Assembly: GCF_002557795.1 (NCBI RefSeq)
Contig: NZ_CP023777.1
Span: forward strand, 4,163,001 to 4,227,000
DNA: 64,000 bases
From: Chitinophaga caeni
GTDB lineage: Bacteria; Bacteroidota; Bacteroidia; Chitinophagales; Chitinophagaceae
Reading direction: 5' to 3'
Made by a program: the position numbers and the translations under genes. The notes beneath the pieces were generated by a model that had not been told where the DNA came from, searched no databases, and worked only from the letters and a program-made list of their open reading frames with translations. Positions 50,907 through 60,411 of this stretch are shown piece by piece (position 1 is the first letter of the stretch; every line of letters begins with the position of its first letter).

Positions 50907-52586
50907 CTATAACTTTTGACCCACCCAGTTTTCGAGGAAGCTTCGCCCATTCTCGAATAAAATCCCCTGCACGATTTTTTCCAAGGCAAGCTTATCGATT
51001 CCATCCTTTTTCCTGGGCAACAGCCAATCGAGCTGCCGTTCCTCGACATATGTTTTTTCCGCTATAGGCAACCAACGCGCCAATGCTTTTCCTAGCGCCG
51101 GCAATTGAGCAGCATCACGGCAGTTAGCCACGGGATTAATCAACCCGTCGTAATCACTCCCAATGCAGATATGCTGCCATGGATCGCAGCCGGGAATTTC
51201 ATTGCCTACGGCAACGATATGCAATATATTAAAACACAGCGCCAAGGGATGTCGTTCCTGCTTGGTAGGCAGGAGGTATGATTCCTCGTAAGGCATATCC
51301 CCCGGCGACAATTTCTTCGCTTCATCCGGGAAGAAGAAACGGAAGTCTTCCCAGGACAAATATTCTTCTTTATCCTTTTTAGCTAATCCCGCTTGCCATC
51401 CCAATATCCTAACGTCAAGGCTCAAGCCTATCATCCCTTTACTCTTCATTACTTCCTCGATATCTTCATCCATCAGGTTGATGGACCAGCTGTTAAACGT
51501 GAACTCCTTGTTGATGGCGCCCCAATAACCTGCTAATGAACGGTCCATTGTAATCCCGACAAATGGTACACCGTATGTGTTTAACAAGCGGGAAGACTCC
51601 AAGGAAAATTTCCATTCTTCAATGGAGCAACCTGTAACGCCCATATGACTCGCGATGATCGGTAGCGCATAATTTTTCTCCTGCCGGTAAGCGTAAAAGT
51701 CCAACCTCGACTTTAAAGCCATGTGCTTGATATCAATTAAAATCTGGGCGGATTTGTTCCCCACTTTCATAGTATAAGCCGCATCAATAACTTCCTTGCC
51801 TTGCTGACTAATGCCGTTACCATAAGGATACACAGCTTCGCTCTCTATCATTTTCATGCCGAAAGCATGGGTCGCTAAAAACTGTTCCGGTATATAAGAA
51901 AGATGTGTTAAAACAAGGTAACAAATATCCATTTTCTCCTTCCACATAGCTTGCTGTAAATGCCGCAGGCTATCCGCAGCGGAGAGCAATGGATTGTCTA
52001 AGAAGTCCTTCACCAGAGCATCTAGCGGTTGTTGGCTATTCACTAAGATTGTATCCGGCTCCCCCGGTCGGCGGACCAGGGACCTACTTAAACTATGTCC
52101 GCCTTCAATACCAATAGCCAAAACTGGCTGCCCGTTAGTAGCAGGAACCTTCCCTTCGGCGCGGTTCAGGATATGTATCTGTCCTTTTTCATATAACAAC
52201 TTATATAAATTCAGCTCCCTTAACAGCAATTGATAATAAGAAATCTTGTGATCCCTTATTAACTTGAAGATGGTTTGATCCACCGGCGCGGTAAAAAACT
52301 GCGAGTTTAATATTTTCCCGAAAAGACCATTCTTCTGAACGAATATTTCTTCCACCGGCGCTATCGCAGCCACCCCCATTTGCAAATCCCCCTTTTTCAT
52401 TTGGGAAAGGCAAACCTGGCTTTCCAGTATGTGTAGGAAATTTTCTTCCAAGAGATCTATCAAGGGATTCTTCATATCTATTGGCAGTAACAGCTCTTCC
52501 GCTTTACGTTGGGTGGGATACAAGGATTCAAATTGACAGATATACCTTTTGAATACCGGGTGCATATGAAAATCGAAATGGGACAT
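50907..52586 (-). CDS. M19-family (membrane/renal-type) dipeptidase
   Basis: This is a TIM-barrel metal-dependent dipeptidase: SHFDFHMHP at the N-terminus (first HxH metal motif), LAIGIEGGHSL (metal-bridging Glu), IIASHMG (His) and GSDYDGLINP near the C-terminus. At ~559 aa it is longer than typical M19 enzymes (350-420 aa), with extra N-terminal and central segments. The start at 52586 gives the family-like MSHFDFHMHP; an upstream ATG at 52616 overlaps the previous gene by 20 nt. No signal peptide is seen, so it acts in the cytoplasm. It is probably co-transcribed with the protease fusion upstream. Confidence 0.82.
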   Translation of the reverse strand: MSHFDFHMHPVFKRYICQFESLYPTQRKAEELLLPIDMKNPLIDLLEENFLHILESQVCLSQMKKGDLQMGVAAIAPVEEIFVQKNGLFGKILNSQFFTAPVDQTIFKLIRDHKISYYQLLLRELNLYKLLYEKGQIHILNRAEGKVPATNGQPVLAIGIEGGHSLSRSLVRRPGEPDTILVNSQQPLDALVKDFLDNPLLSAADSLRHLQQAMWKEKMDICYLVLTHLSYIPEQFLATHAFGMKMIESEAVYPYGNGISQQGKEVIDAAYTMKVGNKSAQILIDIKHMALKSRLDFYAYRQEKNYALPIIASHMGVTGCSIEEWKFSLESSRLLNTYGVPFVGITMDRSLAGYWGAINKEFTFNSWSINLMDEDIEEVMKSKGMIGLSLDVRILGWQAGLAKKDKEEYLSWEDFRFFFPDEAKKLSPGDMPYEESYLLPTKQERHPLALCFNILHIVAVGNEIPGCDPWQHICIGSDYDGLINPVANCRDAAQLPALGKALARWLPIAEKTYVEERQLDWLLPRKKDGIDKLALEKIVQGILFENGRSFLENWVGQKL

Positions 52587-52596
52587 ATCGAAAATT

Positions 52597-55392
52597 TTAT
52601 TGTTCGAAGAATTCACGGATCAGTAGATCAGATTGTACATCCGGACTCAATATTGATTCGGTAACAGAGCCGTAGCCCGTTTTTGAAAAAGCAGCCAAGG
52701 CAGCCCTAGCCCTTTGGGATAAGGGCACCGACAATAAACTTTCTTCCAACTGCGTACCTTTGCTTAGCTTACGTTTGATCGTATTCCATATGGCATGTGC
52801 AGCTTCTTTAACACCAAGATCCTTTTTAGCGATATCCTTTACCCCATCATAAGCACATTTCAAATCATCCGGCCCGGGTAAGGGGTAAGCTAATAATGCT
52901 TGAATATCAAGGATACCTTTACCATAATTTCTAAAATATTGATCCGGCCAATTCCCGGGTTTGCGGGCGCTGTGCTGCAAGCAATGGCGAAATGCTTCCA
53001 CGACCTGCCATGGTTTCTGGAACTTTGAAAGTTCGGCATAATGAAAAGCTTTCCACATCATGGCAGCGGAAGCAACTTGCGGCGTTGCATAACTGGTACC
53101 GGAACCGTAAACCATGATTTCGTTTCCATGCTTATCAAGGAATGGAACGTACACATCCTCACCTGGGGCGGAGATATCAACCACGTTACCGTAAGAAGAA
53201 CCACTCCAAGGCTCATCACCCGGGTTCGTACCACCGACGCAGATTGTTCCAGGGTACATGGCCGGGGCCACCACTACTTCTACCTCGTTACCGGCAGCGC
53301 AAACCCAAATAACGCCGTTCATATATGCTTCCCTTGCTACCACTTCAAACATGGGCCGCGGGTAACTTCCCATGCACATAAACATCACATCTGTTTGATT
53401 ACGGATGGCAGTATTTGCGGCATCCACCATCTCCTTTCCCCTACCGATCAGTACAACCGAACGCGCGATCCTGTAAGGAATTAATTTTGTAAAACGCTGA
53501 TCAAATAAATTTAACATCCCGTTGTTACCATCGAGCTTCATCGGGTCGGCAACCATTTTTCCTCCCAAAGTAAGGCTAGCCGTCCGGGTTCCATGGCTGG
53601 GATGTTTGAAACCTAGCCTTTGTAAAATATTTTTTGCGCGGTCTTCAGCCGTATTATCCTGTTCCAGGAAATCATAATCCCGGTCCAGGTCGAAAGCCGG
53701 GAAGGCCTTCGAATGAGTAGTATAACCTGTATCGAGCTGAACGAAGCGGAGCTTGGATAAATTTTGTGCAATCCCCTTCCAAGGATCTTTCCCTGCATCG
53801 GGTTGAAGGGGACAGTTCACCGCATACCAATGCCACCACCGGATCTTGTCCGCAGCAACATTATGAGCTTCCTTGTACCATTTTGCATTTTCCCAGCGGC
53901 CAGTAAAAATATTTTCATTAGGTTCTGCCGTACCATCCGGAGCGATAATCGATTCCGTTGCACGGGCGCTGATATCGTAGTCTTCCGCCACGCCAACATC
54001 AGTTCGTGATTCCAAGTCTGGCGTACACATATCTATCACCGGAATTTTTTCTATATCCGCCGCCAATAGCCAAGGATCTTGAGAAGATCGTACCGTTAAA
54101 TATTCCAAGCGTTCCGCCAGGGGATCGGTACTCAAGGATAGCAGCGCTTGCCTACGCACCAAGCCTGGAATCAACTGCGGGGCAGCTTGTTCCCAATGTT
54201 GGCGCAGCGTTTGGCTTTCGTTCAACAATACTTCAAAATATTGTAGCGCTTCACCTGTTTCCGGGGTGGTTGCCGTAATACCAACACCGGGGTTTTCAAT
54301 CGGAACCGTATTCATTTTGTCAAGATTTTCATTTTGGGGGGGCGTGGCCATGGGCTGGTTAACAATATCGGCATTCCGGGATAGTTTACCGGCCATATCT
54401 GCCGTCATATTTAATAATGCTTTTCTTCCCACCTCCATTTCTACCGGTAAGTTGGCTGCCGTCAATGCTTCGATAATCTTGCTGATCTTGATACCTTCAT
54501 TGCCGATCCAATCTATTTCGCTATCGGGTGTACTCGCGTTAGCTACCGTACCGATTTTAGTTAAGGGGCGGTTCAGGTCATCCGTTCGAGGCAAACCCGA
54601 ATGATGCAATGCTACAACTTCACAAGTTCCAAGGGCCACTACGACAGCCCCGGAAGAACCCGGTAGCGTGTCGGATTCGTATACTAACCTGGTACCTGTT
54701 TCGGAGAAGAAAGTAGTGTCTTTCAGTACTATTTTTTTGGGAAAACCATTTGGATGTTGAATAATGATGCAGGACTCTCCCTTGATGATTTTACCGATAT
54801 TCCCATCCAGGTATATCGGGGGATATTCCTGGATCGATTTACCTTCCCGCGATACCGGTTTGATGGCGATGAAAGTGAAATCCAGTCCAGAGAAAGGCAC
54901 TTGTTTATCTTTGACCAGGCTCGATGTTAAAAAGAAGGTAGCGGGAAGCAGTTCGAAGCTAGTATACTTCTCCAGCTTATCATGAACATCAAGTTCATAA
55001 TCGAATTCAGCGACCATACCATTGGCATCATCAATGGACTCTATAACATGATGATTCGTGAGTATGATGTTTTCCGCGACGAGGAAACCTGTACCGATCG
55101 GTTCATGGTTCCTTGTTAGCCTACATACGGCACGGGCCTTCAACTCTAATTTTTCTAGGATATTTTTATCCTGGAAATTGGATATACCGTTAATTCTTTC
55201 GAGCGCTAAAGGCAAGGGTAATCCTTCCCTGGCCGCCCTTAGCTGGATACGTTGCTGGTTATCCTCCATACTGTATTTCGGAATCAAGCCTTCCTTGGCC
55301 AAAGCCATACGCTTGGCAGCCTGGTCGAAAGCGCCTTCAACATGACCATACCGGAGGGCAACCTGTTCTACGACAGACCAACGGGAAATCAT
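52597..55392 (-). CDS. Double protease: trypsin-like domain fused to subtilisin-like domain
   Basis: The 931-aa product has no signal peptide. Residues ~85-300 are a trypsin/DegP-like protease with a complete triad: H115 (LTNHHV), D171 (GLDFTFIAI) and S247 (LPGSSGAVV). After a linker (about 300-540) comes a subtilase domain, also complete: D554 (VQLDTGYTTH), H600 (PSHGTRTASL), the oxyanion N702 (AAGNE) and S767 (GSGTSYATP). The ~90 residues after the Ser box hold further helices. Having two active proteases in one cytoplasmic chain is unusual. It is followed on the same strand by the M19 dipeptidase, which could process its products. Confidence 0.9.
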   Translation of the reverse strand: MISRWSVVEQVALRYGHVEGAFDQAAKRMALAKEGLIPKYSMEDNQQRIQLRAAREGLPLPLALERINGISNFQDKNILEKLELKARAVCRLTRNHEPIGTGFLVAENIILTNHHVIESIDDANGMVAEFDYELDVHDKLEKYTSFELLPATFFLTSSLVKDKQVPFSGLDFTFIAIKPVSREGKSIQEYPPIYLDGNIGKIIKGESCIIIQHPNGFPKKIVLKDTTFFSETGTRLVYESDTLPGSSGAVVVALGTCEVVALHHSGLPRTDDLNRPLTKIGTVANASTPDSEIDWIGNEGIKISKIIEALTAANLPVEMEVGRKALLNMTADMAGKLSRNADIVNQPMATPPQNENLDKMNTVPIENPGVGITATTPETGEALQYFEVLLNESQTLRQHWEQAAPQLIPGLVRRQALLSLSTDPLAERLEYLTVRSSQDPWLLAADIEKIPVIDMCTPDLESRTDVGVAEDYDISARATESIIAPDGTAEPNENIFTGRWENAKWYKEAHNVAADKIRWWHWYAVNCPLQPDAGKDPWKGIAQNLSKLRFVQLDTGYTTHSKAFPAFDLDRDYDFLEQDNTAEDRAKNILQRLGFKHPSHGTRTASLTLGGKMVADPMKLDGNNGMLNLFDQRFTKLIPYRIARSVVLIGRGKEMVDAANTAIRNQTDVMFMCMGSYPRPMFEVVAREAYMNGVIWVCAAGNEVEVVVAPAMYPGTICVGGTNPGDEPWSGSSYGNVVDISAPGEDVYVPFLDKHGNEIMVYGSGTSYATPQVASAAMMWKAFHYAELSKFQKPWQVVEAFRHCLQHSARKPGNWPDQYFRNYGKGILDIQALLAYPLPGPDDLKCAYDGVKDIAKKDLGVKEAAHAIWNTIKRKLSKGTQLEESLLSVPLSQRARAALAAFSKTGYGSVTESILSPDVQSDLLIREFFEQ

Positions 55393-55693
55393 AGTTTAAC
55401 TTTTGAAGTAGGTAATGTACCGTTGTTCACGGCCAGTTAATCCAATAAAAGCTAGTTTGAACGGATGTCATTTGGGGATAATCTTGATCTATAGAGTCTT
55501 CTGTGCAACTAAAACAATCTAATACTTGGGGTTCAAACTGATATATCAAATATACTTATTTAGAGATTCTTGGCAAATTAATTATTCAATATCCCTCTTA
55601 GGCAGGAAAGATGTTTTGTTCTATAAATATTGGATATAAACATTTAATTAGCGCTTCGCTAGCTATCTATTACTAGTTAACAATCGTTGAAAG
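55393..55693. other. Divergent intergenic region, no gene seen
   Basis: This AT-rich stretch lies between the protease fusion and the gene at 55772. It should hold the promoter of the protease gene; I see no confident match to the Bacteroidota consensus on that strand and no RNA gene. Confidence 0.3.
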
Positions 55694-55724
55694 TTTGTTG
55701 AAGCGGAAATATTCAATATTTTTA
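55694..55724 (+). promoter_or_regulatory. Probable promoter of the gene at 55772 (TTTG, 19 nt, TATTTTTA)
   Basis: TTTG at 55694-55697 is followed after exactly 19 nt by TATTTTTA (55717-55724), seven of eight positions matching TAnnTTTG. The gene starts 47 bp downstream. Confidence 0.5.
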
Positions 55725-55771
55725 CCAGGTACTATTACTATTTCTAACAAAACCCTTTTAAATCAATCCTT

Positions 55772-56191
55772 ATGAGCGATTCTAATCGTAATGTCATCCC
55801 TTTGGAAACTGCTATTAAAAGAACAACCGCCTGGAGAGCTTTCATCAAGGACAAAGGCCCATGGAAAACGGAAGCCGATTTACCACGCGGCAGTTATATC
55901 CCCGTACAAGATATCCTTGACTTGGTACATGATTACCGCCACCGCGGAATCGAGATGGAAGGTGTAAGGGCATATTTTACTTGCGCTTTACCCGATGGAA
56001 CAGATAACATGGAGAAATGCATGGAAATTTCATTGATTTTCGTTCCGGTCGACAAAGACAATAAAGATATCCTGGAGATTCCTACCATTGGTAAGGAAGG
56101 TTTGAAGGGCACCGAATCCGGCGTGGAAGATTTCACGAAGCCATGTCCGAGCGTGTGCGATGTTGACAGCCCATTGTATGGCAAATCCTAA
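55772..56191 (+). CDS. Unrecognised soluble 139-aa protein
   Basis: The product has no signal peptide. It starts with polar residues and contains LPRGSYIPVQDILDLVHDYRHRGIEMEGVRAYF, then an acidic part and a Cys-containing end (KPCPSVCDVDSP). It lies 9 bp before the membrane-protein gene, so it is probably the first gene of the operon with the two-component system. Family unknown. Confidence 0.7.
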   Translation: MSDSNRNVIPLETAIKRTTAWRAFIKDKGPWKTEADLPRGSYIPVQDILDLVHDYRHRGIEMEGVRAYFTCALPDGTDNMEKCMEISLIFVPVDKDNKDILEIPTIGKEGLKGTESGVEDFTKPCPSVCDVDSPLYGKS

Positions 56192-56200
56192 TTTCTTTAG

Positions 56201-56842
56201 ATGCCTTCATTTACCAGTATTTATTTAGGCATAATTGCCCCGGCTGCTACTTTAATACCGATTACTGTTGGGCTATGGAAGTTCAAAGAACTACCGAAAG
56301 CTATGAAAGTAATTTGGTGTTATGTAATAGTAGCCGGGGTTACCAACTGCTTAGCGAGCATTTTCTCCAACTCCAATAACTTGCCGATCCTGCATGTTTA
56401 CACGGTTGTTGAGTTTGTTTTATTAAGTTGGTTTTATGCCCTTGTTTTACCAAGCAAAACGCTTAAGCGGGTAATCTTGATACTAGCCGGATTGTTTATC
56501 ATCTTCGGATTTGTAAATGCGCTTTATTTACAAAGCATTTACGTATTTAATTCTAACACGCGGCCCGTTGCTGCCTTACTGTTAATCGTATACAGCTTAC
56601 TTTATTTAATTGCATCATCCCCGTTAGAACATCAATTACGCTGGTCTGAAATCCCCGCCAACTGGGCGAATGCCGGGATACTCATCTATTTCTCCGCCGC
56701 ATTATCCCAATTTGCCTTTTCAAACCTGGTAGAAGCGAAAGCCCCGCACGAAGTGGTATTATTGATCTGGAACCTGCATGGAACTTTTGTTATTTTAATG
56801 TATATTTTGATCAGTATAAGTTTCTATAAATGCAAGAAATAA
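56201..56842 (+). CDS. Polytopic membrane protein, possible sensor partner of the histidine kinase
   Basis: The 213-aa protein has about six to seven transmembrane helices with short loops and no soluble domain. It overlaps the kinase gene by 13 nt, so both are translated together. Because the kinase itself has just one membrane helix and no input domain, this protein may supply signal detection or membrane context. Similar small multi-helix proteins next to LytTR/LuxR-type systems occur in Bacteroidota. Family not named. Confidence 0.72.
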   Translation: MPSFTSIYLGIIAPAATLIPITVGLWKFKELPKAMKVIWCYVIVAGVTNCLASIFSNSNNLPILHVYTVVEFVLLSWFYALVLPSKTLKRVILILAGLFIIFGFVNALYLQSIYVFNSNTRPVAALLLIVYSLLYLIASSPLEHQLRWSEIPANWANAGILIYFSAALSQFAFSNLVEAKAPHEVVLLIWNLHGTFVILMYILISISFYKCKK

Positions 56843-57606
56843 CTGAGAATATCTACGTACTTGTTACCCTCGTCATGGGAGGCACCTTCCTGTTAGCCGT
56901 CTCTTTCCTGTTGATCCACGCCAATAACCAGAACAAGATCCTGAAACAACAACAGGTTATCCAACAAAGCGAATTACAACATCAAAAAGAAATCATGGGC
57001 GCTATTTACGCTTCCCAGGAAGAAGAGCGGAAACGCATCGGCAGCGACCTGCATGATAGCGTAGGAGCTGCTTTATCCTCACTGAGGATGGTAATCGAAA
57101 GCATGCCCGAATCAGCAGGAACCGGCCTTAGATCCCAATGCAAAGAAATCATTGACCGGATCATCGTTGATACGAGGAACATTTCCCATAACCTTTCCCC
57201 CGTTACCCTGAACTTATACGGCTTGCCCGAAGCAATAGAAGATCTTGCCGATGTGATCAACAACGGCGGACAGTTTCAAGTTAACATAGAAAACCAGGCA
57301 GATGAAAGCCTAGCGAAACTATCCAGGAGTACCGAATTATCTATTTACAGGATACTCGAAGAGCTTTTTAATAATACGATCAAGCATTCGGGGGGCAGCC
57401 AAATCGCCATCCGCATATGGGAAGAAGGTAACCGATTGCAACTCTCTTACTCTGATAACGGCAAAGGGTTAAAAGATTTAAATAACAGCAAAGGAATGGG
57501 AATGGCAAATATCAAGAACCGGCTGGATGTGATCAATGCCACTTATACTTTCTCCGCTCCGAACGAATTTAGATTCAATATAACATGCAGTATACCAATA
57601 CAATAG
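56830..57606 (+). CDS. Sensor histidine kinase (HisKA_3/NarL-class partner)
   Basis: The 258-aa kinase has one N-terminal membrane helix (YVLVTLVMGGTFLLAVSFLL), a short coiled coil, the HisKA_3 dimerisation domain with the phospho-acceptor His in ERKRIGSDLHDSVGAALSSLR, and a HATPase_c domain (EELFNNTIKHSGGSQIAI; SDNGKGLKDL; GMGMANIKNRLDVI). There is no periplasmic or PAS input domain. It is followed 18 bp later by its response regulator. Confidence 0.93.
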   Translation: MQEITENIYVLVTLVMGGTFLLAVSFLLIHANNQNKILKQQQVIQQSELQHQKEIMGAIYASQEEERKRIGSDLHDSVGAALSSLRMVIESMPESAGTGLRSQCKEIIDRIIVDTRNISHNLSPVTLNLYGLPEAIEDLADVINNGGQFQVNIENQADESLAKLSRSTELSIYRILEELFNNTIKHSGGSQIAIRIWEEGNRLQLSYSDNGKGLKDLNNSKGMGMANIKNRLDVINATYTFSAPNEFRFNITCSIPIQ

Positions 57607-57624
57607 ATCAAAAAGAACCACACC

Positions 57625-58287
57625 ATGATTAAGATTGCCATCGTTGACGACCATAGTTTATTCCGGCAGAGTTTAAGATTTTTATTGGAGCAGAATGAAG
57701 GTCTCAAAATCGTTGCCGAAGCGGAAAACGGGCAGGAATTCTTGGATGTCCTGGCGAAAAACAACGGCATTCCCGATATTGCGATAGTAGACATCGAGAT
57801 GCCGGTCATGACCGGTATCGACCTGAACGAACATTTACAAAACTTGTATCCCGGCATCAAGGTAATCATACTAACAATGCATTACCAGGAAAGGATCATC
57901 GCTAGCTTGATGCGGAATGGGGTCGTTGCTTTCCTAGCCAAAAATTGCGATAAGGAAGAACTCTTCCAAACGATTCAACAAGTATTTGATCACGGCTTCT
58001 ATATCAACAAATATATCCTCGATATACTGAAAAATGCGAAAAAGTTACGCAATGATAACCTTAAGAATGCTTTGGCTATCCCGGTAGACCTTAGTAAAAG
58101 AGAGCAGGAAATTTTAATATTGATATGCCGTGAATTCAGCAACCAGGAAATGGCCAACCAATTATTTATCAGCGTACGCACCGTGGAAGGGCACCGGAAC
58201 AACCTATTGTTAAAAATAGGTTGCCGCAATACTGCCGGTTTAGTTGTTTTCGCAATTAAATATGGCATCTTCGATATCGGGGCATAA
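57625..58287 (+). CDS. NarL/FixJ-family response regulator
   Basis: The 220-aa protein has a receiver domain (KIAIVDDHSLFRQSLRFLL; phospho-acceptor Asp in AIVDIEMPVMTG; Lys in VAFLAKNCDKEE) and a C-terminal LuxR-type helix-turn-helix (LSKREQEILILICREFSNQEMANQLFISVRTVEGHR). It is the partner of the kinase directly upstream. Targets are unknown. Confidence 0.95.
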   Translation: MIKIAIVDDHSLFRQSLRFLLEQNEGLKIVAEAENGQEFLDVLAKNNGIPDIAIVDIEMPVMTGIDLNEHLQNLYPGIKVIILTMHYQERIIASLMRNGVVAFLAKNCDKEELFQTIQQVFDHGFYINKYILDILKNAKKLRNDNLKNALAIPVDLSKREQEILILICREFSNQEMANQLFISVRTVEGHRNNLLLKIGCRNTAGLVVFAIKYGIFDIGA

Positions 58288-58743
58288 CCATCACCATTTT
58301 ACATCCCGTTTAAAAATACAACCGCCCACCAATGGCAAGCGGTTGCGTGCAGCTAGTTCTAATAAAGCAAGCCGCTGGGGCTCACATCAACAATATACTG
58401 TCATGATATTAATTGAGTGATGGAAAAACACCCATATCCCAAACCGGGAGCGGTTTAGACGTTCATAAGATCGAGAACATAATTATACATATAATACACC
58501 TAGAACGCCCTAAAGCGAATATCTTTGTTTTTTTACCGTAGTATACTACCCCTTTCGAGATAGCATACAACAGTAAAAAATAGTAGAGCAAAATTGGTAA
58601 TCAAACTATTTTATGCTATTATTTATTAGAAGAACTTTCCCTGTTACTGGTTGTTTCCGTTGTTAGTGCAAAGTAACAGTAAGCTGCCGATTAATGAAAG
58701 GTACTGAATACCCGTTTTTGCAACCAGGTAAAAATACCTGGTT
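58288..58743. other. 530-bp intergenic region with hairpins, no gene seen
   Basis: It contains CAACCGC/GCGGTTG near 58320-58346 (possible weak terminator of the two-component operon), AAACCG-GGAG-CGGTTT at 58441-58456, and AACCAGGTA/TACCTGGTT at 58722-58743. No open frame of note is seen on either strand. It may contain a small RNA or promoter elements, but nothing is diagnostic. Confidence 0.35.
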
Positions 58744-58777
58744 ATAAAAAAACCGGGCCCGCATGCAGCGAACCCGG
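58744..58777 (-). terminator. Intrinsic terminator downstream of the SRPBCC gene
   Basis: On the minus strand CCGGGTTCGC and GCGGGCCCGG form a 10-bp stem (two G-U pairs) with a 5-nt loop, followed by seven T. It lies 40 bp after the stop of the gene at 58818. Confidence 0.85.
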
Positions 58778-58817
58778 CTAACTGAAGTTAACAAAAATCG
58801 TTTTTATTAATCACTTA

Positions 58818-59354
58818 TTATTGTTCTAAATGCCTTTTCACATTCTCCAGGCTGCTATCAAGATCTTTCCCCAGCTTCTTTTCAATATTAAACAATGCCA
58901 GCATCGCGTTCATAGGAAATGGCATCCTGCTGCTCATAGTCCAACTGATTTCTGTTTGGTTATTACCGGCAGGCCCCGTCTGGTAGCTAACTTTTCCTAA
59001 CCCTTCAAATGGTCTTTTAAACCGGATCTCCATATCTATTTCTTGGTCCGGGATCAACTTCGTAATCTCCTGTTCCCCTGCACCTACTTCTTTATTGCCG
59101 TCCCAAGCATAAACGAAACCTACGGTTCCATCGGTACCGGTAAATGTTTCCTTTAAGTTCGGATCTTTCATTACCCAGGTATTATAGTCCTTTTGATTCT
59201 TGAGATTCGAAAGATAACTGTATACCTCGTTAACGGGACGGTTAACCGTAATACTTCTCTTTACAGAATAATCATTTTTAGTGAAGATGGCAATGACCAA
59301 GAAAATCACCAATAGGGAAACAATGATTCCAATTACAATAAATAAGGCTTTCAT
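58818..59354 (-). CDS. Membrane-anchored SRPBCC-family (START-like) protein
   Basis: The 178-aa protein has one N-terminal helix (LFIVIGIIVSLLVIFLVIAIF) and an SRPBCC/polyketide-cyclase-like domain (RSITVNRPVNEVYSYLSNLKNQKDYNTW at its start, a long C-terminal helix DLDSSLENVKRHLEQ). Such domains bind hydrophobic ligands. The ligand is unknown. Confidence 0.87.
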   Translation of the reverse strand: MKALFIVIGIIVSLLVIFLVIAIFTKNDYSVKRSITVNRPVNEVYSYLSNLKNQKDYNTWVMKDPNLKETFTGTDGTVGFVYAWDGNKEVGAGEQEITKLIPDQEIDMEIRFKRPFEGLGKVSYQTGPAGNNQTEISWTMSSRMPFPMNAMLALFNIEKKLGKDLDSSLENVKRHLEQ

Positions 59355-59580
59355 TTATTTAAAATTTAAGATATTGACCTGTATTGTACGATACAAAGGT
59401 ATTTTCATCTCCATAGATTCCTTATTGGCAATCCCGACAATTTAAAGGTAATTTTGCGACAGTTCTTATACCGTTTATACGGAACCCGGCGTGATTTTAA
59501 GTTAACTTTAAGCTAATTAAGCCATCCAGGGACGATAAATTCAAAATTTATTCAGATTCTGGCAGGAATTTCATGGTAAA

Positions 59581-60288
59581 TTGACATACATGAGATGGAT
59601 ATTCCCCTGCCTTTTGGTTTCAATATTTTCCCTGCCTTGTACTGCACAAGTGATGCACGACAGCTTGCCCGCGCTTCCCCAACGCGAAGGTTTTTACTTC
59701 AGTAAGTTATATGCCCCTATCAGCCTGGGGTTAGCAGGTGTGCTGACCAACAGCAATTACAAGGAATCCATAAAGAATGAAATCGTTGAAGAAAGAAATG
59801 AACATATCGGGGGCTTCAAAACTCATGTCGACAACTATTTGCAGTATGCCCCGATAGCTATTGCTTACGGCCTAGATGCTTTCGGTCTGAAGTCTAAAAC
59901 GGACATCGTTAACCGGACGGTTATCCTGGTAAAAGGGGAACTGCTGATGATGGGAACAGTAAGCATCCTTAAAAGATATACGCACCAATTACGCCCTGAT
60001 GGCAGCAATTACTATTCCTTTCCTTCAGGTCATACCGCCCAAGCATTTGCTGCGGCTACTTTCCTGAGCCAAGAATATAAAGATCGCCTTCCCTGGATGC
60101 CTTATGCAGCATACGGCATGGCATCTTCCGTAGGGTTAATGCGGATGGCCAATAACAGGCATTATATCAGCGATGTATTGCTGGGTGCCGGAATCGGGAT
60201 ACTTAGTATGAAAGTGGCCTATTGGACGCACCAATATAAGTGGAACCGCAAGCAAAGGCAACTTGAGAACGGGCAGCTATCCTGGTAA
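59581..60288 (+). CDS. PAP2-family phosphatase
   Basis: The 235-aa protein has a signal peptide and the three PAP2 motifs: KRYTHQLRP (KxxxxxxRP), SFPSGHTAQAF (PSGH) and RMANNRHYISDVLLGAG (RxxxxxHxxxD). It probably dephosphorylates a lipid phosphate such as undecaprenyl-PP or phosphatidic acid at the periplasmic side. Membrane segments around the motifs are short and few, as in the Bacteroidota periplasmic group. Confidence 0.93.
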   Translation: MTYMRWIFPCLLVSIFSLPCTAQVMHDSLPALPQREGFYFSKLYAPISLGLAGVLTNSNYKESIKNEIVEERNEHIGGFKTHVDNYLQYAPIAIAYGLDAFGLKSKTDIVNRTVILVKGELLMMGTVSILKRYTHQLRPDGSNYYSFPSGHTAQAFAAATFLSQEYKDRLPWMPYAAYGMASSVGLMRMANNRHYISDVLLGAGIGILSMKVAYWTHQYKWNRKQRQLENGQLSW

Positions 60289-60411
60289 CGAACATATTCC
60301 ATCTTTTTTATATAAATAATAATCAGAGATGTGGGGGGATGTATTTTTTAGTTAAATTTGAATGGTTGCAGCATTGCAACCCCAAACTGTTAACTACCAA
60401 AAAATTCCCCA

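Noticed and set aside
58722..58743. AACCAGGTA/TACCTGGTT hairpin as a terminator
   Set aside because: No T-run follows on either strand; the real terminator of the minus-strand gene is the adjacent hairpin at 58744-58777.
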